Source of the DNA: Linnemannia hyalina
Taxonomy: Eukaryota; Mortierellomycota; Mortierellomycetes; Mortierellales; Mortierellaceae
Assembly (NCBI GenBank): GCA_019671135.1
Contig: JAHRHY010000010.1
Location: 1,488,001-1,552,000, forward strand
DNA: 64,000 nt
Reading direction: 5' to 3'
Both the position numbers and the translations under genes were made by a program. Under the pieces are notes generated by a model that searched no databases, was not told where the DNA came from, and saw only the letters and a list, made by a program, of their open reading frames with translations. The stretch's first letter is position 1. Every line of letters begins with the position of its first letter. Positions 11,191-22,944 of the stretch are shown one piece after another.

Positions 11191-14100
11191 ATGCCGCTCT
11201 CCAACGTATTCCGACGCTCCTTTCCAAACCCCTTCCACAACTCGTCTCGGAAAAATCGTCATGCGCACGCTCGTTCTGGCAGCACCGCCGGTTCGCCGTC
11301 CTCGATCGTTGTCGTCCCTGTGGTCGAAGACAAAAGCAACAGTAACAGCGGCGGTAACACAGTCGACTTCATCACACCACTACCTTCTACTCTTGGACGG
11401 TGCGACAGCCGCAAATCAATCAGTTTAAAGGGCAAGGGCAAGGGCGAGGATATTAGCAAGCTGAGGCGGAAAGGCAGCCAGGCAACACACAAGAGCGCCC
11501 ATAGTTCACTCTCTTCCTGCCATCTAGAGAGACTCGACCCTGACGCCATCCCTCGGCCTTCATCACCCTCTTCCGATCTGATCTCACACCTCCATATCTC
11601 AAAGGCCCCTCTCTCTCTCTCACTTCAGGAACAGCAGCAGCAGCACATGTCGGCCTTGTCCAGCCCCACATCGACATCCTTCTCACCCTCTCCATTTTCG
11701 CCTCATATTAGCATGCCCACATCACCCTCTGCCCCATCTACACCTTTGGTTACCAATAGCCCTGCAAGAATCCTTTCTGCCTCTCCCGAACCCCTCACGC
11801 CCACCCTCCCAACCAGCCCGACCAACCTCGCCACCTCAGGAACGCTCAGTTCCCGATCTCGATTCGGATCCTTGTTCGCCACAAGCAAGACACGTCATAA
11901 CTCTGGGGAGCGTGTTCTTTCGGGCAAGGATAAGATCAACTCAGCACCGCTGAAGAAAAAGCGCATGACCGCAGGGTCATTACAGATTCCTATTGGCGCG
12001 TTCCTGTCCAGCACGTTCCGAAACAAGCAACAAGGGGCACAGCAACAGCCATCACAACCAGAGTCATTGCAACCAGTTCAGGAGCAGACCCAAGCCCAAC
12101 AACAACAACTACTTCAACGCAAGAAGCGACGAGGCCTCCTCCCCAAGCTGCCCAAACTCGACACCCGCCCCAAGATCATTGTCTCCAAGTCTGAATCTAA
12201 GAAGCAAAAGGAGGCGGCCAAGCAGGTCGGCACGGGGTACGGAGACAACGGCAGCAGCAGCACCCAGCAGGCCCCCCCTGAAATTTCAACACAAGACTCA
12301 AATGCTGCACTTGGACCTGATTTGGAGTGGGTTGTTGTTCCTGGCTCGACAGAGACAGCGAAGCAAGGAGGCGGAGGCGGACGCAGGAAATCATCGAGCA
12401 GACTACTGTCGCCCTTCTACCTCTCTCGTCAAATCCGTACTGGAGCCGGTTCCCACTCTTCCCAAAATCTCGATCCCAACGTCCGCCTCCCTCCACCGAT
12501 GATGGGTTCCACAGGAGAGAAGAATGATTCTCTGGCAGCAACGAAGTCAAGTGGTTCCCAAGCACGCCAACAATTTCTGGACTTCTACCCAGCTTTTGAG
12601 TTTGAGTGGCATGCGGACAGTCAGGTCTTTTATGATGACCGATGGGATCGGGCCTCGGTCCGGACAGTCGATACTGAGATCATGCTCCTCGCGGATGACC
12701 CCAACTTCCCGGACTACCCTGATCGGAACGACTATTGGCAACAGCATTGTCGTATTCGGGAACGGCGATGGAAACACCAAATCCAGAAACATCAGCAGCA
12801 ACAAATGACGGATGCCCGATCTGGACTGGTTGAAGGCGACTCGGGTTCGTTGTTGGATGAGGATGATGAGGACGATGAAGGAAGGATTACCGACCAGTTG
12901 AACTCGCTTCCCGAGGGGACTGCCCGACGTGATCGACAGAGCACGCCCCCCTCGAGCAGCCACCGTCAGAGTCGTGTTCGGTACACGACCTACAGCGCTT
13001 ACATTGCCGCGATGCAGGTCAAGTCCAAGAACCGCACTGACCACAAGCGCTCGCTCGATGTTGCGGCCATGGCTTCCCCCACTGCTGGAATTGATACAGA
13101 CAAGCTGATGACCGATGTCCGTGCCCTCCGTGAGCGATCCATGACCCAGCCTGCGAACAGGTTTGGAGATGCTATCATGGGTAGTGATACTATGGTCGAC
13201 CCTCGTCTTGGCCCCGCTGGACAGTCGTCTCTCTCTGAAGTCTACCACGGCCAACGTCGATATGCTCGCCATCATGATGGTACCAACCTCGGCAGCAGTG
13301 ACGACGAGAGCGAGGACCAATACGAGGCCGAGGATCGAGCCCACCCTATGTCATCCTTTGCCTCCCTCCAGCGACAGCGTCAACCCGACAGCGGTATCCT
13401 CTTTGTCGCCGCCGCCGCGACCACCGCAGAGGTATATCCTACCCTTGTGCACGACCCCCGCGATCAGCTGCTGAACAAGTCTGCCAGGTCGGCGACTACG
13501 ACATCCGGCAACAAGATGAAGGACTTGACCTTCTCGTCCCAGCACGGCAAGAACGCAAGTACGACCCCCTATTGGATTGAGGACGGTTATGATGAGGGCA
13601 TGATGGGTTGTCTTGTTGCATCTTACTTTGACAAGAGAGTTTTGGAGGACCGCATTGGTGGCAAGAGTGATCTGGAGGGTGGCGAGGGTGACGACCAGAG
13701 CGCTGGCGACAAGATGGCTGGGAACGGCTTCAGGGTGCTACAGTCTTCCTTCGGCGATCAAGGTTTTTACAAGAGACTGAATGAACCTCATCGTCTCTCC
13801 ACATGTAGGGTCACTCGGCGCCCACAGCGGTCCTGATCTGGACCCAAGTGGCCGTCGCCCGTCAGCGTCAGACGCCGTCGACAACAGCTACAGCAATAGC
13901 AACCTAAACGACAAAAACAATAACGACGATATCAACAACAACAAGAACAACTACGACAATAATAACAATGACAACAGGAATAGCAGCAATAACAAGAAGG
14001 ATCTGTGTCTGAGTCGCCCAGGCCAGTATGCGTCTCATAATCATATCATGCCGTTAGAGAAGCTCTTGGAGGTTGAGGAGCAAGGGCGGCAACGGCGGAG

Positions 14101-16132
14101 ACAGGCTCTGTTGGAGAAACAAGAATTAGACAGACAGAAGAGGTTGATGATGGAGATGGAGGAGCAACAACAGCAGTTACTTTTAATATACCCGGATGGT
14201 GCGGCGCTCGACGCTACTAAGCCTAATACTATTATCACGTCTACCACTACTGCTACTCCTTCCTTGCCATCTTCCTCCTCTGCTTCTCTTGCTCAACCAT
14301 CATCTTCCTCTCGGCCCCTTGAAGTTGCTGATGGTAATAGTAGCAGCGGTAGTGGCAACACCTTCCTTGCGGATCTGTCGACCGCAACGTCTGTACCCGA
14401 CACCGCTGCCTCCTCTCAGCAACCAACCGATTTGGAGCCACAGGCACGACTACAAAGTTCAGGACACATGCTTCTGGTGCTGGATCAAGGTCGTTGCCAG
14501 TACTACGAGAACGGGACCAGGAAGCGAGGCCCAGAATGGGAAGAGGGAGGACCAGAGGACGGCTTTGTTGGACATGATGCCACCGATGTGATTGAGGAGG
14601 ATGAGGAGGAGGTTGATGAGAAGGAGCTGGCGTGGATCAAGCAACAGCGTCTGCGACAAGAGTCGAGTCCGAGCCTCAAGCGAGCCCAGAAGGGTAAGGG
14701 CCCTGGTGGTGATTCTGGTTCGAATCGAGTGCAAACGTTTGATGAGCCTGCAGCTGAAGGAGGAGGAGGAGGTGTAAGGGAGAGGGTGCCAAGTCAGGAG
14801 ATGGATCCATTGGGGTCGCTTACGGTTATTGACTCACCTCTGTCACCTCGGTTTACGAACGTGTTTTCAGAGTCTCCGACTGCCAGTGCCAATTCGTCAC
14901 AGGTCTTTTCACCCCAGTCTTCGCGGCCATCAACGCCCAGCTCCGTGAACGCACTTGCGCCACCTCCTCGTGCTCAGTCTACGGTGGTCACATCTTTGAC
15001 TTCCTCCCCAAGCACCAACCCGCTAGCTCGTCAAGCCAGCGCTCATGGGTTGTCGACTCTGAGTCGCATTCGAGCTATCAAGTCGCGCGCTTCGCTATCC
15101 TACTCTATCCTTCCGACTTTGTCGACGTCTTCTTACGCGTCGTCTGCATCGACTTCGACAACGACATTACTCTCGCCTGCACCTTCGACACTCTTGAACA
15201 ATCCGCCACTGAAGCACCGCGGGTCTGGAAGCATGACCCCTGGTAGTACACTCTATTCAGGAGATGTCACCACTCCTGCCACTCCTTCTCCTGTCGCTAC
15301 ACCCGCAACAGAAGCTGTGGATAATGGAGGAAATGCTGACCTGTCGTCCTCATCTTCTTCAGCGCTGCTCCCTGGTCGCAAGCTATCCTGGTCCGATGTT
15401 CCCAACCAACCACCAACAGCAATAACAACAACCACGACCACGACCACCACGCCCTCAGCTATCGCCTTCCTCCTGGACGCTCTCACCAAACCCCCACCCC
15501 CACCTGACAGCCCACAAGGAGACGGAACCGGTGCTCCATCCAAGACTCTCAAAAACGACTCGGCCCAGAGACTGAAGCAGCAGTGGGACCAAAAGATGCG
15601 TTCGCAGAGTGCCTTGTCCATGTCCACTTCTGCCAGGTCCCGGTCGACGTTACTATCTCCTCCTCCTCCGATGACTATCTCTGGATCGAAGATGTGGATG
15701 CGTAATCCTGTCCATCTCCTTGCCCCACCACCACCACCACCACCTCCTCCCCCTCCTTCCTCAGGACAAGGAGACACTACTGCGGTAGACAAGAAGCAGC
15801 AGGACCAGAGGCAGCGTCGTCAAGGTGCTTTGAGCGAAGGGGACCTCGAAACAGAAGCTGACCAGGAGATGGAAGACGAGCTCCGCCAGCTCCTGGACGA
15901 CGCCACCCACGACAACGCCCAGTACCAGATCAAGAAAGCTGCAGTTACCAGACGTCCAAGGAGGGCAATGTCGATGGTGGAGTTGTCGGCGTCGACGACA
16001 GCGTCGCAGTACAAGGCGGCCGTCTCGGCGACACGGCAGCGGTACAAGGCTGAGGCTTCGACGTCGACGTCGACGGTGGATATCTTGCAGTCTGAGGGAA
16101 TGTATCAGTGGAATGAGTTTTTTGATGTTTGA
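11191..16132 (+). CDS. Very long disordered protein of unknown function
   Basis: Two long frames, 11191-13836 and 13781-16132, overlap in different phases. A candidate 46-nt intron at 13763-13808 (donor gttttt, acceptor tgtag) joins them exactly in frame, from codon CAA G to GG TCA, giving 1631 residues. The protein is mostly Ser/Pro/Thr-rich with Gln runs. A possibly folded part lies near residues 460-540 and contains QQFLDFYPAFEFEWHADS and aromatic/acidic repeats. The second half has an Asn/Asp-rich stretch, a Gln/Glu/Arg-rich helix (VEEQGRQRRRQALLEKQELD), a Pro12 run near base 15730 and an acidic helical region before the C-terminus MYQWNEFFDV. No domain is recognised. It could be a signalling scaffold. 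The joint could instead be a sequencing frameshift or two genes, but an intron fits best. Confidence 0.7.
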
Positions 16133-16419
16133 GGATTGTGTGGAGGAGAAGGGAGGGAAGAGGAAGGGATGAGAAGAGAGGGGATACCCAGAGTGAGATT
16201 TGATTAGATCATTTTCTTTTTTGTTATTTAATTTTTGTTTGTATCATAGTTGAAAAAAAAAAAGTTATGTTTTGAAGAATAGCGACAATAGAAAAGCACG
16301 TTTCACATACGCTCTCTTTCTTGAACAATGACAAGTTAGAAAGAAAAAATATATGAGGCAACGCGTTCGTTCCTTCGCCCTTCTAACCCATCACGTCTCC
16401 AGGCAGAGAAAAAAAGTGC

Positions 16420-16424
16420 AAAAA
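16420..16424 (-). terminator. RNA polymerase III terminator of tRNA-Asp
   Basis: Seven bases beyond the tRNA 3' end the minus strand has five consecutive T residues, followed a few bases later by a longer T run. This is the standard Pol III stop. Confidence 0.7.
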
Positions 16425-16430
16425 GAGAAG

Positions 16431-16502
16431 CTCCCTGGCGGGGAATTGAACCCCGGTCTTCCGCGTGACAGGCGGAGATACTCACCACTATACTACCAAG
16501 GA
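16431..16502 (-). tRNA. tRNA-Asp (anticodon GTC)
   Basis: The 72-nt minus-strand sequence folds as a cloverleaf. The acceptor TCCTTGG pairs with CCAGGGA (one G-T pair) and leaves discriminator G. The anticodon loop CTGTCAC, with anticodon GTC, is closed by TCCGC/GCGGA, and the T arm contains GGTTCAATTCC. The A box (TAGTATAGTGG) and the B box are intact. There is no intron. It lies between two protein genes, with a T-rich terminator downstream and a TATA-like element upstream. Confidence 0.95.
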
Positions 16503-16524
16503 ATGAGCTACTTGTGAGTGCTAA

Positions 16525-16531
16525 ATTTATA
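16525..16531 (-). promoter_or_regulatory. TATA-like element upstream of tRNA-Asp
   Basis: The minus strand reads TATAAAT about 23 bases upstream of the tRNA 5' end. Upstream TATA boxes are known to assist TFIIIB placement at fungal tRNA genes, so this is a plausible promoter element. Confidence 0.45.
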
Positions 16532-16767
16532 TCCTTTATGAACTATCATAGAGAAAGTTCATGTAACGAAATCGAAGAGTCGCCTTTTTTTTAGCCCGGA
16601 TCGGCCCCGGACGGCCCCATTTTTGCCCCCTGGAGGATACCAAGTTGAGGCCTCGAAGGTGCTGCGCCCGAGGGAGCGTTTGAGCGGTCAACATTATGCA
16701 TAATCTGTCATCTCAAGCCCTCGGCAAAAAAAAAAAAAAAAAAAATGCCAGAAAGCAGATAATTTAT

Positions 16768-18784
16768 TTACAAGAACCAGGAACGCTCAAGGCCTGTGAT
16801 GGCATCCTGGCGTCCAACAAGCTGAGCCTCTCCATCATCCTCTTCCTCCAGTTTCGACACCACAGCCTCAGCGACCTCCCTGGCGTTCTTGATACAGTCA
16901 TTGACACTGATGCCCAGGTACCCAGCCCCCGTGACACCCAAGAGTCCATCAAAGTCCTTTCGGAAGGACTGATCCAAGGTCTGCATGCGCTGCAAGTGAC
17001 CGACGAGGTACTGCGGAATGCACTCATGGTGGATATGAACCTTGACCAATTCGGGCGCCGCATCGATCTTTAAATGTTTCTTGACAGCGTCCATCGCAGT
17101 CTTCGCAAAGAACTCATTCACATCCTCCTTGTGCGATCCGGTCAACTCCAAATCCAATGTCGATGCTCCAGAACCGGATCCAGACGCGAGTTGAGAGAGG
17201 GCCTCGTTAAACATGTGCCCTCCAATCATGGCCGTCAATTTCAAAGTCTTGCCTTGGCTCTCCCCTTTGTCTTGCTCCGGGATCGCGCAAGAGTCAAAGA
17301 CAACACCCAGGAGTCCCCGATGGTTGACAGCAGAGTTTTCCGAACGAGGGATCAGGTATCCGAACCCGGGTGAAGCCAGACGAGCCTGGTCGGCTGAGTA
17401 GACGAGGTTGACGACGGCGACTGTGACCGAGGGGTTGTGAGTCAATTCTGGGTAGGGCTTTGACAGGAGCTTTTGGAGTTTGAGAGGTGGTAGTGCTGAG
17501 ATGACCGTGTTGGCGTGGACTGGTTCCTGTCCCTTGATCGATATCTATTTTTTTGCGACATTAATTAGATTGGTCTATTGTGTTGATATGCATACAGCTT
17601 GAAATGTAACTACAAAAAAAAACCAAGAAAAAACAATAGGCTTACCCGAACATCACGGCTGTCAAGGTTGGCGTCCAACTTTTCAACGATACTGTCCTTG
17701 TGAATGTCAACACGACCACCCTTCACAAGATCCTTCTCCAGAGACCGCGACAACTCCTCCAGTCCATCCGTAAACGAATAGATGCTCGTCTTGCTTACAA
17801 ACTCCTGCAGATCCGGCATCTCCTTGATAATCTTCTCCTTCAGCGTCAGATCCCACGGCGTCTCAACCGCACCACCGCCCAACAGCATCCCCAACACAAC
17901 AGATCCATAATCCTTCTCCATATGATACAGCATCCCGAACGTCGACCGGACCGATAACTTGGTGACATCACCCGCATAAATACCATGCACCATTGCCGAG
18001 ATCAAGTCGTCCGAAAACCCTTTGCCAAAACGACGGGTGACAAAGTCCTGGATACTCTCGTCCTCCTGTCCGCTCCCGCCCTTGACCAGATCCAGTCCAG
18101 CCCGGGGTATCTTTGCGGCGAGGAGGGGGTGTGTCAAAGCACCCATGATGGACGAAGGTAGCTTGTGGAGGGTCTTGTGTGAATAAATGTATCGGTTCAT
18201 GGCGGCTGGCGACGATTTGGACACTGGTTCGATCTTTGAGTCCAGGCCGAGTTCTCTGACCTATATTGGACCATTGAAAAGCAAGACGATAGAAACAATG
18301 CCTGTTAGTCTGTGGGAAGGAGAAAAAAAAAAAGGCTGCAGGCAATGGAAGCAAACGATCCTCTCCTTCCTCTGGTGAGAAAAAGAACAAGCAGCGAGCA
18401 ATTGACCCAAATGACTTCTCCCTCCTCCTCTCGCGAGAAAAAAGAAAAAAAAAAACAGGCAGCAAGCAACTGAAGTAATCGACCTCTCCCTTTTCTCTCA
18501 CCCGTGAGAAAAAGAATATTTCGGCTTACCATTTCAAGGGTGTTGAGGCCGCTGACACCTTGCGGTCGCAGCGAACGAGGCCCACTTTCCAGGAGAACAG
18601 AGCCCTTTCCGTTTGGGTGTTGAGGGTCGGCGACACGATCTGAATGCAACCATCCTCCTGTTCGTTTGGCTCCTTCGATGAGAGTGATCTTGACGTTGGG
18701 AGGTGCTGTCCTTGCTAGGTACCATGCCGTAGACAGACCCGAGATTCCGCCGCCGAGGACAGCGATGTGAGTCCGAGGGGCCAT
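16768..18784 (-). CDS. HEM14: Protoporphyrinogen oxidase (haem biosynthesis)
   Basis: Three exons, 18530-18784, 17646-18260 and 16768-17544 (all phase 0), encode 548 residues, close to the usual 480-540. The enzyme is an FAD-dependent mitochondrial inner-membrane oxidase that converts protoporphyrinogen IX to protoporphyrin IX, the penultimate step of haem synthesis. The N-terminus HIAVLGGGISGLSTAWYLAR is the dinucleotide-binding fold (GxGxxG-type at residues 11-16), followed by an acidic residue (LIEG) and RTGGW. The middle contains FVTRRFGKGFSDDLISAMVH and GIYAGDV, and the C-terminus contains GLLGVTGAGYLGISVNDCI, which binds the FAD tail. All are family hallmarks. Exon borders restore continuous homology: LNTLEM joins VRELGLDSK, and SRDVR joins ISIKGQEP. 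Intron 1 (269 nt) contains a degenerate tandem repeat, described separately. Confidence 0.95.
18320..18516. repeat. Degenerate tandem repeat inside HEM14 intron 1
   Basis: Three imperfect units of 57, 58 and 71 bp begin at 18320, 18377 and 18435, with a partial fourth at 18506. Each starts GAGAAAA, continues with an A-rich stretch, then a shared core of the form GCAGCNAGCAAYTG, and ends in a CTCTCC-rich stretch. Confidence 0.75.
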
Positions 18785-19054
18785 TCTTGTCCTGTGGGTG
18801 AATGAAAGGAAGGGTTGTTGAGGAAGAGGAAGTTACGAGTGTTGTGGTCCTTGGTGGACTTGTTTGGCGGTTGGGGTGTGATTTGAAAGGTGAGAGGTGA
18901 AAGAGAAAGTAATCAAGAAAAGAAAGAAAGAAGACAAGGAAAGAACTCAAAAAGGTGATCATAAGACACAAGAAGGTTAAAACAGGCGCGGTCAATGCCG
19001 CAGCCAGACAAATACAAAAAGATAAGTCGCGTTTTATTTACGACTTCCACCAAC

Positions 19055-21847
19055 TCAAAACAAGAAGGCATTGCTATCGCCGTGGAACCACTCGCCGTAC
19101 AAGTTGGGCCTCTCTCCCCCCAAGAACTGCTCGTACGCCTCCTTCATCAACCCCATCCAACTCTGCTCCTCAATCGATGACAGCCAGTTGTTGTGCCAAT
19201 GATACGCATATGCTCCCATCACAAAGACCTCCGGTCCAGCCGTGAAGCCCTTCTTCTTCTTTTCCAATCCTTCTTGTGCCAGGTGCTGCTGTGGGCATAC
19301 AGAGTTGCTGACACTGTTGAACGCATCAGGGAAGGTCCGGAGATCCTCAACTGTCGTCTCGCGGTCAGTCTTCAGACCAGTCGTGGACTCGGCATCGTCG
19401 ACCCGGAGCCAGAGGGGGTCGAACACAGCGACTGGCATCATGACCAGACCATTGTTCTCGATCGCACTGTCCTGGGGTCGCAAGTATGCGCGCAACCGGG
19501 CTGGGTGATAGATCTCGTTAGGTCGCATCTCTCCACGCTTAAACAATCGACGACGGTGATGATGATGATGACGGCGAGATGAAGCGTTCGCGGCAGGGTC
19601 GATAGGAGTTGCAAAGAGAGAGTCGCCATCTGATGAACCGAGAGCGTCGTCCTCACCACTGTCATATCCTGCTTGTTTGTCAGCCGAAGGAGTATCGGCA
19701 GTAGTGGCACGCGCAAGAGAGGAAGTTGGAGCAGAAGGTACCACGGGCTTGACCTCCTTGACTATTTTGGACTTGCCGGCTCGCACACGCTTCTTGTCCT
19801 TATACTCGGTCTTGACTTGCACAACTTTCTTCAACCGAAGAGGGTCCACACCTGTCACTCCGTCCTTTGTAGTCTTGACCTTGACATTCTGTCCCTTTAT
19901 CGCCTTCCGCTTTTCCTGGATTTCCTTCTCTTTCATGGTGGCGCCATCCAGGATCCGACGAGCGACACTGCTGCCTTTGTTCAGCCTCAGGATCGCGGTG
20001 TTATACAGCAGCTGGTTACTCCACTCGTACGCAAACTCCATCTCAGCGTCGTAGAAGGGCGACATGTCTCGGAGAAGTAGCACGTCTGCGTCCAGGTACA
20101 TGCCTCCGTATCTGTTGAGAATCAAGAACCGGGCCTCGTCCGAGAGGGCGACTGGCGGAGTGATAGGTGTGGTGGTGGGTTTATTGTCCGTTGAACCCAC
20201 TTCACTTCCTTCTGAGGGTTGATCAAGATCGTCACTGTCGGCTGAGGGTGGTGGTGGCGGGTAGGCGAATGCGTGTTGTGCTTCCTGGTTCCAGACATGG
20301 AACTTGATGTATTTGTTCAGTGGCTCCAAGACGAGATCCTTGGCAAAGTTGTTCTGAAGATAGTCCTCTGCCACGCCTCCAGGGAGATTTGAGGAGTCGA
20401 TCCACAAGTGTAGCCGGGCACGATCCAGGGGTTGCGAGAAGAGGAAAGAGTGTGCCGAGAGCGACAGTTTGTCCGTGATGACCCCTTGCCAAAAAATATG
20501 GAAATCCATCATCCCTGCCTCCTCCAGCTCATCCTCTGCTCCCACTCCGCCATGACCGGTAATGGTTGTTGTTGTCGTGATTGTTGAAGTGGTGGTGACA
20601 ATTCTACCGTCAGTTCCTGATACGGTCTCTCGTTGATACCCGTCAATAATTGACCCTTCGGCAGTTGTCTCCACCTCAATGTCGTCCTCCTCGCTTGTAA
20701 CCACTTGTGAAGGGCGCCTTTGGATCCGGTTAGGCCAGGAGCGAGCCTCACGCGAGGGGATCAGGTAGAGGTGCTCCTTTGTCAGGTAGTCTAAACAGTG
20801 AGCAGAGGTATGAATCGTTCTGTTGCAGGGCTCCATTATCGCGGTGTGGTTGATGATCCAGCCTCGGAGGGGTCGTTCCATAAATAAAGGTCGTTGTTGC
20901 AGGCGATGTTGTCGCTTGGGCGGGTTTGCTGTTGCCGCTGCTGGTGCATTCTGTGCATGTCGTTCTGATGGTGTTATTGAAGAGCCAGATGAATTTGGAT
21001 TCTGGGCCGGTGATGCTGCTGCTGTTGTAGTTGGTTCAGTCGCCTGTTCCTGTTCCTGACCGGTGTTCTTGTTGTGAATGTAGTCAGTCCAGTCCTCGTA
21101 CGACGCAAAATCCATTTCTGAACCAACAGCTGCAGAAGAGGAAGACAAAGACCCATCCTGCGGGCTAGCAGCAGCAGCAAAGGAGGCGATCCGGTCTTGT
21201 GCAACCTTGGAGTGACAGAACTTTGCAAAGGCCTTCAAGTTCAGGGCGGCGACTCTAGCGCTGTTAGTGCTGATCAGGGCTGGGTAGGGCTCCTTATCCA
21301 GTTGCTGTAACCTCAACAACTTTGCAGCCTTCCTCCGACGGCGTTCCTCCTTGAGTATTTTCTGTTCTGCCTTTTCTTGCTTCAGACGCTCCTTTTCGCG
21401 CTGCTTCCGGTTCTTGCGAGGTCGGTCTTGTGATTGCGGTTGTGATTGCGATACAGGTGTAGTTGTTGTTGTGGAGTCGGAGGGGATGTTGTTCTCTTGT
21501 GACGGATTCTTCATCATTGGGCGGAGCTCTGTCTCTGGCAGAAGGAAGGGTCGTCCGGTGCCATCAGATCCTGAATCAGCAAGGTCCGGCTGGCCCTTCT
21601 GAGGTTGTTGAGATTCCTGCTTGGGTTTATTCTGTGTTGACTGGTGCTGTTGCTGATGTTGGTGATGGTATTGTTGGCGAAAGATGACAGACTCTGATGA
21701 TTCACCCTTGGCGTCAGTAGGGTGAGGGGTGGCGTTGTCATTGTTGATGTCGATACTGGACCAGACTCTGAAGTAGAAGAAGGAAGCGAACGTGCAGAGT
21801 ACGACCAGAAGGACTGCGATCGCCTTGAACTGTCCTACATATGGCAT
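19055..21847 (-). CDS. Type II membrane glycosyltransferase with DXD motif (GT32-like)
   Basis: A single exon encodes 930 residues. Residues about 8-27 (AIAVLLVVLCTFASFFYF) form a signal anchor after a very short cytosolic tail, typical of Golgi transferases. A long Gln/Thr-rich stem with a basic Arg/Lys/Glu helix (about 140-200) precedes the catalytic part. That part begins near residue 447 with MDFHIFWQG and contains ARFLILNRYGGMYLDADVLL. The Asp-Ala-Asp at 586-588 is the DXD metal and nucleotide-sugar site of the Gly_transf_sug (OCH1/alpha-1,4-glycosyltransferase-like) fold. NTAILRLNKGSSVARRIL follows the DXD strand, as in that family. A Lys-rich insertion then separates it from a C-terminal region with AYAYHWHNNWLSSIEEQSW. 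Donor and acceptor sugars cannot be read from sequence; a role in cell-wall or N-glycan elongation is inferred. Confidence 0.8.
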   Translation of the reverse strand: MPYVGQFKAIAVLLVVLCTFASFFYFRVWSSIDINNDNATPHPTDAKGESSESVIFRQQYHHQHQQQHQSTQNKPKQESQQPQKGQPDLADSGSDGTGRPFLLPETELRPMMKNPSQENNIPSDSTTTTTPVSQSQPQSQDRPRKNRKQREKERLKQEKAEQKILKEERRRRKAAKLLRLQQLDKEPYPALISTNSARVAALNLKAFAKFCHSKVAQDRIASFAAAASPQDGSLSSSSAAVGSEMDFASYEDWTDYIHNKNTGQEQEQATEPTTTAAASPAQNPNSSGSSITPSERHAQNAPAAATANPPKRQHRLQQRPLFMERPLRGWIINHTAIMEPCNRTIHTSAHCLDYLTKEHLYLIPSREARSWPNRIQRRPSQVVTSEEDDIEVETTAEGSIIDGYQRETVSGTDGRIVTTTSTITTTTTITGHGGVGAEDELEEAGMMDFHIFWQGVITDKLSLSAHSFLFSQPLDRARLHLWIDSSNLPGGVAEDYLQNNFAKDLVLEPLNKYIKFHVWNQEAQHAFAYPPPPPSADSDDLDQPSEGSEVGSTDNKPTTTPITPPVALSDEARFLILNRYGGMYLDADVLLLRDMSPFYDAEMEFAYEWSNQLLYNTAILRLNKGSSVARRILDGATMKEKEIQEKRKAIKGQNVKVKTTKDGVTGVDPLRLKKVVQVKTEYKDKKRVRAGKSKIVKEVKPVVPSAPTSSLARATTADTPSADKQAGYDSGEDDALGSSDGDSLFATPIDPAANASSRRHHHHHRRRLFKRGEMRPNEIYHPARLRAYLRPQDSAIENNGLVMMPVAVFDPLWLRVDDAESTTGLKTDRETTVEDLRTFPDAFNSVSNSVCPQQHLAQEGLEKKKKGFTAGPEVFVMGAYAYHWHNNWLSSIEEQSWMGLMKEAYEQFLGGERPNLYGEWFHGDSNAFLF

Positions 21848-22944
21848 TGTTGGAGAGATGGGAGCGTGAGACTAGAGGAGAGTGAGAGATAAGGGTGAGG
21901 AAGGCGAGAGTATGATGGGGGGGAGAACGATTGTAGTGAAGACAAAGAAGAGAAGAGAGATAATCGAATGCCACTCCTTTGCTGCGTGAGTGAGTATCAA
22001 ACATAAAGAGAAGAAGACCCCTTGTTATTTCGTGGTGAAATCCACATCAAGGAATTGGCAATACCTCATAATTCCTCATTCCATCCTTCCCTGAAATGAA
22101 ACTGTAGGATTCTCTGTAATAGTTTGCCTTCATTCAGGGGGCTAACAGATACAAACACATATGGATACACTATTCAAGGACACACATTCCAATTCTCCTA
22201 CGCGTGTCTATCTATCGTGGCTGCCAGGTCCAGTAGTGATGATAGATCATCCATTGAGGTACGATGCATGAAGACACCATGGGGCTAATTTGTCTCCTGC
22301 AATCGTTTTTTTTTCTTTTTTTCCGAACGTCGGCTCAAACTAGTGAAAATAAGCGCTTTGAAAATTAGACCCGGCACAATCATCAATCAACGCAGCGAGA
22401 AAGTTGCTCTAGAAGCCCCATTAGTTAAGTCCCTGGCACCCGCGCGCCAATTGTCAGACTCATGTCCATCACACGTTCCCCGCTCTCCATTCTCCAACAG
22501 TGCGCAAAACCCACAAATCGACAGCATATCTAACCCGAGTTTCCCTTCTTCCTTCCTTCGACAACTTTTCATCATTGACATCGCGTTCGCCCTGTTTTGG
22601 GAGACGCGTTTTGATTCTGTCGCGTTATTTATCCATCACTGATGGTACCTGTTTTCAAAAACCGAGCAATGAAGCTGAAGGCACCTATATAGGCTTCTAT
22701 GAACAACCATGACCCAGCCCATCGAATGCAAGGAAAGAGGATTTTTGCTTCTGGTTCCTGCACTTCCCCTGTGTCTATCCGGCCATCTTAAAACCGTGTA
22801 CGGCATTGCATACCCACCAGGTACCTTGGCTCTTGGATATCTTGGTTTTATCGCACATATGTGTTCTCCTAGTCTTTGCATCAACACAACACAACTTGGT
22901 TCATGGTTAAAAGTATGATCTTTATTCTCCCTTTCTTCGCGCAT
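21848..22944. other. Intergenic region, no gene seen
   Basis: About 1.1 kb holding the promoter of the glycosyltransferase gene (left, purine-rich on plus) and the 3' flank of the metacaspase gene (right). Short open frames on both strands show no domain. Confidence 0.55.

Noticed and set aside
12547..13344. 265-codon minus-strand frame inside the 1631-residue gene
   Set aside because: It is antisense to a longer supported frame and has no domain.
17968..18501. 177-codon frame spanning HEM14 intron 1 and exon 2
   Set aside because: It is an out-of-frame shadow. Splicing restores the protoporphyrinogen oxidase sequence.
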